The notes under the pieces are model-generated. The model saw only the letters and a program-made list of their open reading frames with translations, made no database searches and was not told the origin of the DNA. The translations under genes were made by a program, and so were the position numbers. Of a DNA stretch of 43,425 bases, positions 1 through 8,773 are shown piece after piece. Where the stretch lies: the NCBI GenBank assembly GCA_013203805.1, contig JABMPH010000356.1, forward strand, positions 1 to 43,425. The letters are read 5' to 3'. This stretch comes from Bacteroidota bacterium. GTDB lineage: Bacteria; Bacteroidota; Bacteroidia; Bacteroidales; F082. The first letter of the stretch is position 1. The number at the start of each line of letters is the position of its first letter.

Positions 1-1
1 C

Positions 2-1471
2 GTTGACCATGGTAAAACAAAACTTCTCGATTATATTCGAAAGGAGAATGTTGTAAGTGGTGAAGCTGGAGGAATAACGCAGCATATTGGTGCGTATGAA
101 GTTAAAACTGAAACTGGTAAAAGAATTACTTTCCTTGATACACCTGGTCACGAAGCATTTACCGCCATGCGTGCAAGGGGAGCCAAAGTAACTGATGTTG
201 CAATTATTGTTATTGCTGCTGATGATAGTGTTATGCCCCAAACAAAAGAGGCAATTAACCACGCACAAGCAGCTGGAGTACCAATTGTTTTTGCAATTAA
301 TAAAATGGATAAAGAAGGTGCAAATTCTGAAAAAGTAAAAGAACAACTTGCCAATATGAATATTCTTGTGGAGGATTGGGGTGGTAAATTCCAATCACAG
401 GAAATATCAGCAATAACAGGTATGGGTATTCCCGAATTACTTGAGAAAGTACTCCTTGAATCAGAATTGCTTGAGTTAAAAGCTAATCCTGAGAAATCTG
501 CTAAAGGAACTGTTATTGAAGCTTCACTTGATAAAGGACGTGGATATGTTACTACTGTTCTTGTTCAGGATGGGACTCTAAATAAAGGTGATATTATTTT
601 GGCTGGTCCTGTATCAGGTAAAGTAAAAGCTATGTTCAACGAGAGTAATGAACCTATTACCAGTGTTGGTCCATCAGGTCCTGTTCTTATACTTGGATTA
701 AATGCTGCACCTCAAGCGGGTGATGTTTTTAATGGTATGAAAGATGAAAAAGAAGCAAAAATATTGGCTTCCAAACGTCAACAATTAATACGTGAGCAAG
801 GTTTGAGAACACAAAAACACGTTACTCTTGATGAAATTGGCCGTAGAATTGCGATTGGAGACTTTAAGGAAATCAACATTATTGTTAAAGGTGATGTGGA
901 TGGTTCAATTGAAGCACTTACCGATTCATTGATTAAACTATCAACTACCGAAGTACAGGTTAATGTTATCCATAAAGCTGTTGGTGCCATTTCAGAATCA
1001 GATGTTATGTTAGCATCGGCATCCGATGCTATTATTGTTGGATTCCAGGTTCGACCATCTGTTCAAGCCCGGAAACGTGCTGAAAAAGAACAAATTGACA
1101 TTCGCTTATATTCAATTATCTATCAAGCTACTGAAGAACTTGAGACTGCTATTAAAGGCATGCTTACTCCTAAAACCAAGGAAAAGATTGTATGCAATAT
1201 TGAAGTTCGTGAAACCTTTAGGATTACTAAGGTCGGAACTATTGCAGGTTGTTATGTACTTGATGGTAAAGTAAATCGTAATACTAAGATCAGAGTTATC
1301 CGCGATGGTATTGTAGTGTATACAGGACTCCTTGGATCACTCAAACGCTTTAAAGATGATGTTAAAGAAGTTGCATCAGGTTACGAATGTGGGTTGAATA
1401 TCGAAAATTTTAACGATATCAAAGTAGGTGATATTGTTGAAGGTTATGAAATGGTTGAAGTTAGCAGATAG
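2..1471 (+). CDS. infB: Translation initiation factor IF-2 (5' truncated by window edge)
   Basis: IF-2 is the GTPase that brings initiator fMet-tRNA to the 30S subunit and promotes subunit joining. The reading frame is open from base 2, so only the N-terminal part is missing; about 489 codons remain. Visible GTPase motifs are G1 ([10 protein letters not shown], first codons of the window), G3 (DTPGHEAF near base 138), G4 (NKMDK near base 301) and a G5-like SAITGMG near 408. The beta-barrel domain II, domain III (DVDGSIEAL) and the C-terminal tRNA-binding domain ([17 protein letters not shown], then [10 protein letters not shown]) follow in the usual order. The gene ends in TAG and is followed at once by a hairpin terminator. 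Identification is secure; the N-terminal region cannot be judged. Confidence 0.97.
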   Translation, partial: VDHGKTKLLDYIRKENVVSGEAGGITQHIGAYEVKTETGKRITFLDTPGHEAFTAMRARGAKVTDVAIIVIAADDSVMPQTKEAINHAQAAGVPIVFAINKMDKEGANSEKVKEQLANMNILVEDWGGKFQSQEISAITGMGIPELLEKVLLESELLELKANPEKSAKGTVIEASLDKGRGYVTTVLVQDGTLNKGDIILAGPVSGKVKAMFNESNEPITSVGPSGPVLILGLNAAPQAGDVFNGMKDEKEAKILASKRQQLIREQGLRTQKHVTLDEIGRRIAIGDFKEINIIVKGDVDGSIEALTDSLIKLSTTEVQVNVIHKAVGAISESDVMLASASDAIIVGFQVRPSVQARKRAEKEQIDIRLYSIIYQATEELETAIKGMLTPKTKEKIVCNIEVRETFRITKVGTIAGCYVLDGKVNRNTKIRVIRDGIVVYTGLLGSLKRFKDDVKEVASGYECGLNIENFNDIKVGDIVEGYEMVEVSR

Positions 1472-1512
1472 GTTGTAGGAAAGAGATGAAATTTCTCTCT
1501 ACAACTTTTGTT
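1472..1512 (+). terminator. Rho-independent terminator of infB
   Basis: Directly after the infB stop lies an inverted repeat, GTTGTAG..GAGA / TCTC..CTACAAC (1472-1505, imperfect in the middle), followed by a short TTTT run. It separates infB from the convergent ChaN-like gene. Confidence 0.7.
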
Positions 1513-1577
1513 ACTTCAAAGAATAATGCGTTTGATTATCAGCTTACACAATATTTCCTAAATAATTTTCGTAAGGA

Positions 1578-2444
1578 TTAATGAGTTTTGGTCATATCTT
1601 CGGGTACTGCTACAATGAAATTTGCCCGATTTTTAAATTCATCTTTAAGATTATCCATATCATTTTGCTCCACAGAGGCAATCGTAACTATTTTTAAACC
1701 AGGCTTATATTTGTTGAGATACCATAGGATACTTTCAAAATTATCGGAATGATATGATCCATTATAATGAATAAACAAGCTTCCTGATTCGGCATATCCA
1801 GCAATGTTATAAGCCATTGTGGCATCCTTTACAGCCTGAGCCATCGGGAGAGTTTTTGTAACGTGACCGCCCATATTTTCCATTCCTTCGAGCATACTTA
1901 GGTAGCAATTTAAAGTTGAATCGTACTCAATTGGCAAAGGTGCTATATATAATTTAGCCTGGGCTGATAGTGCGTCAAGTCCTTCAAGGCCTTGTTTGTA
2001 GACCAATGAGGCGTATCTACGCGGAATATTTGTTGCAATAAACATCAAGCCACTATCCTTTGCAAAATCAACCAAAGGTGCATAATCCGTACTATAGTTT
2101 GGCCATAGGCGGGCTTCCTTTTTATAACTCTTTGCGCTTATTTTGCCGGTTAAATACTCGTTTAATATTAATTGATTATCTGCCTCAAACATTTCAGCTC
2201 CAAGTACAATTTCACCATTTTTTTCTGTATATAGATCAACAGTTAGTTCATATTGAAGCCAATGGCAGATTGGATTATTATGCAATTCACCAAAGAATAC
2301 AACATCAGCATCCATTGCATCTTTCAACAGTTTAGCATATGTTGCTTTTTTGCCATCGGCATTGAAGATTCGGTAGGCAGGTTTATCATTCTTAAATCCG
2401 GCTATTATAATAAACAGGAATATTATTGTTACAACTTTTTTCAT
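1578..2444 (-). CDS. ChaN-like haem-binding protein (Cofac_haem_bdg / TIKI-like family)
   Basis: The 288-residue protein begins with a hydrophobic signal segment (residues 3-16). It then shows the family's hallmark VVFFGELHNNP, with Glu53, His55 and a further His61, and a C-terminal IHYNGSYHSDN block. ChaN-family proteins bind haem cofactors at the cell envelope and are linked to iron uptake; the fold is shared with TIKI and EreA-like hydrolases, so an enzymatic role is also possible. Unlike E. coli ChaN, no cysteine lipobox follows the signal segment (AGFKND), so it is probably a soluble periplasmic or anchored protein rather than a lipoprotein. It is convergent to infB and 50 bp downstream of cdd. 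No iron regulator or TonB receptor is adjacent. Confidence 0.75.
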   Translation of the reverse strand: MKKVVTIIFLFIIIAGFKNDKPAYRIFNADGKKATYAKLLKDAMDADVVFFGELHNNPICHWLQYELTVDLYTEKNGEIVLGAEMFEADNQLILNEYLTGKISAKSYKKEARLWPNYSTDYAPLVDFAKDSGLMFIATNIPRRYASLVYKQGLEGLDALSAQAKLYIAPLPIEYDSTLNCYLSMLEGMENMGGHVTKTLPMAQAVKDATMAYNIAGYAESGSLFIHYNGSYHSDNFESILWYLNKYKPGLKIVTIASVEQNDMDNLKDEFKNRANFIVAVPEDMTKTH

Positions 2445-2494
2445 ATATTTAAAATTTTAAAACTAACTATTAATAACTTGTGAATTTTAAAGTA

Positions 2495-2989
2495 CTATTT
2501 TGTTTTCTTTAGCTTTTCTTCATGGAACATCATGGGTAAGAGGCTTTCAATCCCACTAACAATTTTGGTTACTCCGCTTTCACCTTTCATTATAATCCTA
2601 ATCTTCTTATTCTGACGCTTTTCTATTTCAGCAATCACCTGCCTGCACGATCCACATGGGGTTATGGGTTCATCACTTATAAAATGATCGGCTCTACCTG
2701 TAATTGCTAACGAAATAATAACAGCATCAGGATTTTCAGACTGAGCATGAAATATTGCAACTCTCTCAGCACACATTCCGGAAGGATATGCAGCATTTTC
2801 CTGATTACTTCCTCTAACAATTCCACCATTTTCAAACATAAGTGCAGCACCTACATGAAAATCAGAATATGGAGCATATGAACCTGATAGTGCATTTGTA
2901 GCTTCAATTACTAATTGTAAATCTTTAGAAGATAGATTTTCACCATCCTCGTATTCTTCGTAATTGATGATAATTTTCTTCTGCTTCAT
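2495..2989 (-). CDS. cdd: Cytidine deaminase
   Basis: This 164-residue protein hydrolytically deaminates cytidine and deoxycytidine to uridine and deoxyuridine in pyrimidine salvage. The zinc site is complete: Cys73 and Glu75 in MCAER, and Cys112 and Cys115 in PCGSC. The substrate-binding stretch FHVGAAL and NQENAAYPSG precede it as expected for the homotetrameric class. The ATG at 2989 gives a normal-length protein with a short extra N-terminal segment of about 30 residues before the conserved core, common in Bacteroidota. It lies between the ChaN-like gene and the ligase-like gene on the same strand, with a 164 bp gap upstream; no clear promoter was recognised there. Confidence 0.93.
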   Translation of the reverse strand: MKQKKIIINYEEYEDGENLSSKDLQLVIEATNALSGSYAPYSDFHVGAALMFENGGIVRGSNQENAAYPSGMCAERVAIFHAQSENPDAVIISLAITGRADHFISDEPITPCGSCRQVIAEIEKRQNKKIRIIMKGESGVTKIVSGIESLLPMMFHEEKLKKTK

Positions 2990-3153
2990 AATGATATTTG
3001 ACAGCTAAATTAATTATTATAGCCACAGATTTACAGATTAAATTGAAAATTCGAATAATTTTCTTTGATTCTAAGACTATTTTTGTTCAATTAACTCACA
3101 CCATACAAAACCTTCTGATTTTTTTACAAATAATTTAGTTTATTAGGAAAAAG

Positions 3154-4833
3154 CTATCGGAACACTTTTGCAGGCATATTATCATCCTTTTTTCTGCCGA
3201 ATAATAATAAAGAATAGAAGAATGAGAACAGTGTAACTCCTGCCTGGGTTTCTAAAGTATCATCTGAAAACATTGAAATGAACATAATTAGGAAGAATAT
3301 TCCGAAATAATAATCCTTAAAACCTGATAATACAATTGCAGGATAAAATATGCCAACAACGAATACAATAAACCCAAATAAACCCAGAACAACAAAAATA
3401 CCAAGGAACTGGTTATGAGCATGGTATCTATATCTTGATTCAAGAGCTGAATTCATATCGTTAAATTGCTCATTAAATGCAACTTCCAGGTCACCAGTGC
3501 CCACACCATAAAGGAAGTCTTGTTTAATAATATTAATTGCCGCTTTAATATATTCTATCCTCTGCATCATCGAACTTCCACTAGGGTTCCCGGTTATCTG
3601 AAATACTTCATATCCCTTTATCATTTTTAATATCCTCGTTCGCAAACCAGGTGAATGAACATAATTATAATTGGCCAATCCCTGTTCAATCATTAGTATA
3701 TCCTCATCATTTAGTGCTTTAACCCCTTCAGCGTCTTTTCGAAGATCTTTTGATGTTAAATATCTAATTAGAGTTGTTTTAATACCCTTACTCTCAGGTG
3801 TACTGCCATCAAATTTAATGGAACTACGCTTATTCCATTCACTTTTCAATTCTTTGTAACACACATAAAGACCTACATATTTACCATCTTCGATTTCCGA
3901 ATAAGTGCTATCATGATGATATGGATTACCCTGAGCTGTGTACTTATCCAATTCACTAAACTCAATTTCAGGAGCTGTAGTTGCATCAATTATTATATTG
4001 CTAACATGCCAAAAGAAAAATAATGGCAGGATTATTACCAATAGCATTAAAGTTGATCGCTGCCAAATATGTATTGTATTAAATAAGAGCATAAGCAAAT
4101 ATCCAACACCTACAATAATAACGATAACAATACTGGTTACAGATTCAATTAAAAACAAAAATGTTAAAAACCACAATGCCATTGATGCAAAACTTATGGT
4201 TTGCCATACACGAAATTTTGTTTCATGAAATATAAAATATATCATTATAAAAAATGCAAAGCTTACATTTAGGCTAAGTCGTATTGGAGAAATGAGCGGA
4301 GATATTGCTCTTATATCAACATATTGATTTGTGAGATAAATAAATGCACTAATTAATGTGCTTACTAAAACTGCTAAAGAATACACAATAAGCAATGAAG
4401 TAAGTTTCTTGGAATTAATTTTTTCCATTGTGACTATTATTACGGGTAATAATATCAAAGGGAGCTTTACTCTTAAATCTTTAACAGCATAACCAAAATC
4501 AGAAGTATACAACAGTCCAACTATATGGACAATATAAATCAAACTAAAAACCATTGCTGGCTTATTCTTGAAAAACAATACAAACTTATCTATCAGGTTA
4601 TTATAAGCGAGCGAAATTATATATCCCATAAGATGGATTGATCCAGTAAAAAAACCTCCTAATTTAAAAAATCGATAGCTAACACTAAAGGAAAAACCCG
4701 ACCAAAGCCAAAGTCCAAGTAGCATAAACTCAGTTATGCTCATAGTAAACTTAGATAATGGGATACTCGCAGCTAATAACATAAGTGTTATAGTATATGC
4801 TCCCGAGTGTATATTTGTACCTGAATTTACCAT
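3154..4833 (-). CDS. O-antigen ligase / polymerase-like polytopic membrane protein (Wzy_C family)
   Basis: The 559-residue protein has about eleven hydrophobic segments and one large hydrophilic loop at roughly residues 285-430, the architecture of WaaL/Wzy enzymes that transfer or polymerise undecaprenyl-linked glycans on the periplasmic face. The C-terminal half has the family signature: a YGVGTGDL motif near residue 440, then a His-containing HAHNQFLGIFVVLGLFG block near 470, matching the Wzy_C domain. It lies 27 bp downstream of the ctpA-like gene and is probably cotranscribed with it. No glycosyltransferase or sugar-nucleotide genes are nearby, so the substrate cannot be told; lipopolysaccharide O-antigen, exopolysaccharide or protein O-glycans are all possible. 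Confidence 0.8.
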   Translation of the reverse strand: MVNSGTNIHSGAYTITLMLLAASIPLSKFTMSITEFMLLGLWLWSGFSFSVSYRFFKLGGFFTGSIHLMGYIISLAYNNLIDKFVLFFKNKPAMVFSLIYIVHIVGLLYTSDFGYAVKDLRVKLPLILLPVIIVTMEKINSKKLTSLLIVYSLAVLVSTLISAFIYLTNQYVDIRAISPLISPIRLSLNVSFAFFIMIYFIFHETKFRVWQTISFASMALWFLTFLFLIESVTSIVIVIIVGVGYLLMLLFNTIHIWQRSTLMLLVIILPLFFFWHVSNIIIDATTAPEIEFSELDKYTAQGNPYHHDSTYSEIEDGKYVGLYVCYKELKSEWNKRSSIKFDGSTPESKGIKTTLIRYLTSKDLRKDAEGVKALNDEDILMIEQGLANYNYVHSPGLRTRILKMIKGYEVFQITGNPSGSSMMQRIEYIKAAINIIKQDFLYGVGTGDLEVAFNEQFNDMNSALESRYRYHAHNQFLGIFVVLGLFGFIVFVVGIFYPAIVLSGFKDYYFGIFFLIMFISMFSDDTLETQAGVTLFSFFYSLLLFGRKKDDNMPAKVFR

Positions 4834-4860
4834 TTGAAATGGGTCGCTATTTATTCAACT

Positions 4861-6525
4861 CTACTTTTTATTTGTCCCATCAAGAATGGATGAATAAAGT
4901 TGCTGGTTGTTAATTATTTTTATTGCTTCTAATATCTCAGGATCACCTACAAGCGAAGATTCTATTTTTCCTTTTTGAAAATAGTATCTGGTAACAATCT
5001 CAACTTTTAGCATTTCTTCTATTTCCGATCTGTTTTTATCGATATCCTTTTTCTTCTCTTTAATAATATCTTCCTCAAGTTTCGCAAGAACATCTTTTAG
5101 TGCATCTTTATAATCCTCACGCTCAGCACTTTTTTTAAGATTATCAAGAAGTACCTCAGTTTCGGTTTTATAATCGAAGCTATTATTTTCCACATATGTT
5201 TTAAAATCATTAAAAATGGAATCCGAAATTACAAACTCCTTCGGTGATGCTATTGAATCATTATTTAAAACAAACTCATTGGTAAACTTGAAAAGGTAAT
5301 TTTGAGCATATAAATCGCCACTTATCTGACTAAATCTTCGTCCGTTAATATTAATATCAGGCTCAATACCTCCCTTATCCAAAACAATTCTGCCTCCTGC
5401 CGTTTTAAACGCAACTAACATTGAGTCGGGGATATTACTTAGACTATCTGATTTTTTTTCATGAAAATAATCAATTGCCTGAATACATCTACCACTGGGG
5501 ATATAATACTTTGCAACGGTTAATTTCATTTTTGAATTATAAGGTAATTCCAGTATATTTTGAACCAAACCCTTTCCAAATGTTTTTTCACCAACCACTA
5601 CTCCCCTATCAAGATCCTGGATTGCGCCAGCAACAATTTCGGAAGCCGAAGCACTATTATTATTTACCAGAACTACCAACGGTATTTTAGTATCAATACC
5701 TGTATTTCTTGTGCGGTGAACAGATGTATTACTGCTTACCTTTCCCTTGGTTGTAACTATTAACTTGTTTTTTGGAACGAAAATATTTACAATATCGACG
5801 GCCTCATTCAATAGGCCTCCACCATTTCCTCTAAGATCCAGTATAATACCCTTTAACTCATTTTCAGAAGCTAAACTATTGAAAGCATTTTTTACCTCAT
5901 TTGCTGATTGCGGATTAAATTGCAATAGGTTTATATATCCCACATCTTTACTAACCATTCCAAAATAAGGGATATTTGGAATTTTTATTTTCTCTCTAAC
6001 TATCTCAAAATCCTGAAGGGTTGAATCACCATATCGCTTTATTGATAGAATAATTGAAGTTCCAGGAGTTCCTTTAAGTTTATCACTAACATCGGAGCTT
6101 GATTTCTTCTCAGCCGATTCGCCATTAATTTCATAAATAATATCTCCAGCCTTTAATCCTACCTTTTGAGCAGGAAATCCTTCGTAAGGCTCGGAAATTA
6201 CAACATAGTCTCCTTGCTTTTGAATTAAAGCTCCGATCCCGCCATATTCACCCTTGGTCATTAGCTCAAAATCCTCACGTCTTGATTCGGGAACATATAC
6301 TGTATATGGATCTAATTTTTCAAGCAATGCATCAATGGCTATAGTATTTAGCTCACCTGGATTTATATCGTCGGCATAGTTTAAGTTCAACTGTCGCAGA
6401 ATATCTGCATAAATTTCAAGGTTTTTTGATAATTCAAAATTATTTTGATCTTGAGAATAAATATTAATGAAGCTGAAGGTAGCAATCATTATAAACAAGA
6501 ACTTAATAAATATTTTTTTTGTCAT
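4861..6525 (-). CDS. C-terminal processing peptidase, S41 family (CtpA/Prc-like)
   Basis: This is a periplasmic serine protease that trims or degrades proteins from their C termini. The ATG at 6525 is preferred to an in-frame upstream start at 6570 because it places a signal peptide (about residues 5-24, ending at YSQ) at the N terminus and avoids overlap with yidD. A PDZ domain occupies about residues 85-165. The S41 catalytic core has the LDLRGNGGG strand (229-237), catalytic Ser293 in SASASEI, Lys318 in TFGKG and Gln322, the Ser-Lys-Gln set of Prc/CtpA. The tail beyond 450 is charged and likely coiled. The total of 554 residues is normal for Bacteroidota. It sits 11 bp after yidD and 27 bp before the ligase-like gene, so one transcript probably runs from the rnpA promoter. 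Confidence 0.9.
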   Translation of the reverse strand: MTKKIFIKFLFIMIATFSFINIYSQDQNNFELSKNLEIYADILRQLNLNYADDINPGELNTIAIDALLEKLDPYTVYVPESRREDFELMTKGEYGGIGALIQKQGDYVVISEPYEGFPAQKVGLKAGDIIYEINGESAEKKSSSDVSDKLKGTPGTSIILSIKRYGDSTLQDFEIVREKIKIPNIPYFGMVSKDVGYINLLQFNPQSANEVKNAFNSLASENELKGIILDLRGNGGGLLNEAVDIVNIFVPKNKLIVTTKGKVSSNTSVHRTRNTGIDTKIPLVVLVNNNSASASEIVAGAIQDLDRGVVVGEKTFGKGLVQNILELPYNSKMKLTVAKYYIPSGRCIQAIDYFHEKKSDSLSNIPDSMLVAFKTAGGRIVLDKGGIEPDININGRRFSQISGDLYAQNYLFKFTNEFVLNNDSIASPKEFVISDSIFNDFKTYVENNSFDYKTETEVLLDNLKKSAEREDYKDALKDVLAKLEEDIIKEKKKDIDKNRSEIEEMLKVEIVTRYYFQKGKIESSLVGDPEILEAIKIINNQQLYSSILDGTNKK

Positions 6526-6536
6526 ACTTTTTAGTT

Positions 6537-6758
6537 TTAGGGAACGGGATCGTAACCACTGCCTCCCCATGGGTTACAGGATGCGATCCGCTTGATCGAT
6601 AGTTTTCCGCCTTTAAATGGACCATGTTTTTTAATAGCATCAACGCTGTAATGTGAACATGTGGGCGTATATCTGCATGAACGTCCAATAAAAGGAGATA
6701 GTGTATATTGGTATATTCGAATTAAAAAAATGAAGAAACCACCTAATAATCTACGCAT
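6537..6758 (-). CDS. yidD: Membrane protein insertion efficiency factor YidD
   Basis: YidD is a small, amphipathic, membrane-associated protein that assists the YidC/Sec route. The 73-residue product carries the conserved [23 protein letters not shown] core with its cysteines, the [12 protein letters not shown] segment and the C-terminal [13 protein letters not shown] block. The ATG at 6758 is preferred over a TTG three codons upstream; it gives an 8 bp overlap with the end of rnpA. The rnpA-yidD pairing is conserved across bacteria and supports both calls. Confidence 0.94.
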   Translation of the reverse strand: MRRLLGGFFIFLIRIYQYTLSPFIGRSCRYTPTCSHYSVDAIKKHGPFKGGKLSIKRIASCNPWGGSGYDPVP

Positions 6759-7134
6759 CCTTATCAATTAAGCGGTGCAAAATTAGAATTAATTTCCGTT
6801 CCATCTCTGAATAGGGAACAATAGTTTTACCAACATATACCAAACCTAACAACAATTGCTCATTGTGTCTATCTATATATTCATCCCATATCATATGCTT
6901 ATTTATACGATAGGATTCGCGTATTAATCTTTTTATCTTATTTCGTTTAACAGCTGACTTAAAATTTTTCTTAGATACTGATATAATAATTTGAACAGGA
7001 GGTTCTTCATTTTTTTCAACAATTAAATAAGATACTCGGAAAGGATGTATAAAAAAAGAAGAACCCTCAGAAAATAATTTTCCAATTAGTATTTTGCTAT
7101 GTAGTCGCTCTGACTTTTTAAATGTAAATCTCAA
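6751..7134 (-). CDS. rnpA: Ribonuclease P protein component
   Basis: RnpA is the basic protein subunit that helps the RNase P RNA cleave 5' leaders from pre-tRNAs. The product has the [13 protein letters not shown]-terminal motif and the RNR-type basic helix [16 protein letters not shown]. It is 127 residues, normal for the family. The start must be TTG (7134) or another rare codon, because an in-frame TAG lies five codons upstream and no ATG is available before the conserved FTFKK motif. Only 4 nt separate this TTG from the stop of a preceding 55-codon ORF, suggesting coupled translation. rpmH, the partner of rnpA in many phyla, is not in this window. Confidence 0.94.
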   Translation of the reverse strand: MRFTFKKSERLHSKILIGKLFSEGSSFFIHPFRVSYLIVEKNEEPPVQIIISVSKKNFKSAVKRNKIKRLIRESYRINKHMIWDEYIDRHNEQLLLGLVYVGKTIVPYSEMERKLILILHRLIDKDA

Positions 7135-7138
7135 AATA

Positions 7139-7306
7139 TTATGATACTAATAATAATGAAACGATGCCATTATCCAATTTTTTTATCCCACAAAGCAATA
7201 CATTCCCATTTATATGGCCTATCGTATTGGTTTGTTGAGCAACTGAAATAAACCACATCAAGCTTAACACAAGTATATTAATGACTTTTGAATATCTAAA
7301 AAGCAT
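7139..7306 (-). CDS. Possible 55-residue secreted or leader peptide upstream of rnpA
   Basis: I do not recognise this ORF. From the ATG at 7306 it encodes a peptide with a basic start (MLFRYSK), a hydrophobic stretch of about 15 residues and an SVAQQ sequence resembling a Bacteroidota signal-peptidase site, followed by a tail of about 30 residues. It ends 4 nt before the TTG start of rnpA, and a TATATTTG -7 element lies just upstream (7324-7331), leaving a leader of about 11 nt. These facts make translation plausible. It may be a true small secreted protein, a leader peptide whose translation feeds ribosomes to rnpA, or the remnant of an older gene. Confidence 0.4.
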   Translation of the reverse strand: MLFRYSKVINILVLSLMWFISVAQQTNTIGHINGNVLLCGIKKLDNGIVSLLLVS

Positions 7307-7323
7307 AATAACCAATGTGAGCA

Positions 7324-7331
7324 CAAATATA
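7324..7331 (-). promoter_or_regulatory. Promoter -7 element (TATATTTG) of the rnpA-yidD-ctpA run
   Basis: The minus-strand TATATTTG matches the Bacteroidota -7 consensus TAnnTTTG and lies 18 bp before the ATG of the leader ORF. A well-spaced -33 box is not obvious, so strength is uncertain. Confidence 0.5.
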
Positions 7332-7471
7332 AAAAAGAATACCGCAAACGTTTTAGTTAATAAGCGGGGTAAATATTTGTCGCAAAAATAGAGTTATAAT
7401 TCTGTAGACCAACAATTTTTGCGCTTATTATTGATATAAATATTAATTTCGATGCCTCTAATACACCTACA

Positions 7472-8761
7472 ATGAATAAGAAACCTCGATTAAGTTTTTG
7501 GCAGATTTGGAACATGAGTTTTGGGTTCCTTGGTATCCAATTTGGATTCGCATTACAAAACGCTAATGCTTCAAGTATTTTATTAACCTTTGGAGCCGAT
7601 GTGCACCACTTAAGCTGGTTTTGGCTTGTTGCACCGATAACCGGAATGATTGTTCAACCAATTATTGGTTATTTTAGTGATAAAACTTGGAATAGACTAG
7701 GAAGACGGCGCCCCTATTTCCTAGCAGGTGCTATCCTAACAAGTACCGCCCTTATCCTGATGCCCAATGCACCCCACCTTGCCACCATGATTGCCCCGAT
7801 GTTTATTGGTGGTGGGATGCTAATGATTATGGATGCTTCCATTAACATTAGCATGGAACCTTTTAGAGCATTAGTTGCTGACAAACTACCTGAAGAGCAG
7901 CATGCTCTTGGCTTTTCTATGCAAACTTTACTTATTGGTATTGGAGCAGTTGTTGGTTCATGGTTACCCTATATGTTGGGTAATTGGTTTGGCGTTTCAA
8001 AAGAAGCTGCAAGCGGACTTGTGCCTGATAACGTTACCTATTCATTTTATTTTGGTGCCTTTGTACTCATAACATCAATAATATGGACCATAGTTTCAAC
8101 TAAGGAATATCCTCCAGAGTATTACGATGAAGAAACAGAAGAAGAAGAATTAAAAAATGAAAAGTTCAGGATACCACCAAAAATGTGGCAATTACTATTG
8201 GTTCAGTTTTTCTCATGGTTTGCACTTTTCTCAATGTGGGTTTATACAACGCCTACAGTTGCGGAACATTTTTTCGGCACAACCGACCCCAATTCTGTTG
8301 ACTTTAAAGAAGCAGCTAATTGGGTAGGAATACTTTTTGGTGTTTATAATGGAGTGTCAGCCATGATAGCATTATCCTTGCCAAGAATTGCTGCAAAAAT
8401 TGGACGTAAATACACGCATATGATTGCGTTAACACTTGGTGGACTTTCTTTCCTTTCCTTTGCAATAATTCCAAATTATCAACTTTTAATAATACCTATG
8501 ATTGGAATTGGAATAGCATGGGGAAGTATACTTGCAATGCCATATGCAATGCTTGCAAACTCCATCCCGGCAAAAAAAATGGGTATGTTCATGGGACTTT
8601 TCAATATGTCGATTACAATTCCACAGATAATTAATGGTGTTTTCGGGGGTCTTATCTTAAAATACGTATTTGGAGGAGATTCAATCCTATCCATTTATAT
8701 GGCAGGTGTACTCATGATACTAGGTGCCGTTAGCACGCTGTTTATTAAAGATGAACTATAA
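7472..8761 (+). CDS. MFS sugar transporter (SLC45/GPH-like, probable maltose-type disaccharide importer)
   Basis: The 429-residue polytopic protein has twelve predicted membrane segments and the major-facilitator loop GYFSDKTWNRLGRRRP (about residues 67-82). A hydrophilic, acidic central loop (about 214-235) separates the two six-helix halves. The N-terminal pattern, LSFWQIWNMSFGFLGIQFGFALQNAN, is typical of Bacteroidota transporters annotated as maltose or SLC45-type. It ends 12 bp before the phosphorylase fusion gene, so the two form an operon: the transporter would import a disaccharide by cation symport and the fusion would cleave it in the cytoplasm. The ligand (maltose, trehalose, kojibiose, nigerose or other) is inferred only from this neighbourhood. 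Confidence 0.85.
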   Translation: MNKKPRLSFWQIWNMSFGFLGIQFGFALQNANASSILLTFGADVHHLSWFWLVAPITGMIVQPIIGYFSDKTWNRLGRRRPYFLAGAILTSTALILMPNAPHLATMIAPMFIGGGMLMIMDASINISMEPFRALVADKLPEEQHALGFSMQTLLIGIGAVVGSWLPYMLGNWFGVSKEAASGLVPDNVTYSFYFGAFVLITSIIWTIVSTKEYPPEYYDEETEEEELKNEKFRIPPKMWQLLLVQFFSWFALFSMWVYTTPTVAEHFFGTTDPNSVDFKEAANWVGILFGVYNGVSAMIALSLPRIAAKIGRKYTHMIALTLGGLSFLSFAIIPNYQLLIIPMIGIGIAWGSILAMPYAMLANSIPAKKMGMFMGLFNMSITIPQIINGVFGGLILKYVFGGDSILSIYMAGVLMILGAVSTLFIKDEL

Positions 8762-8773
8762 ATCACACGAAGA

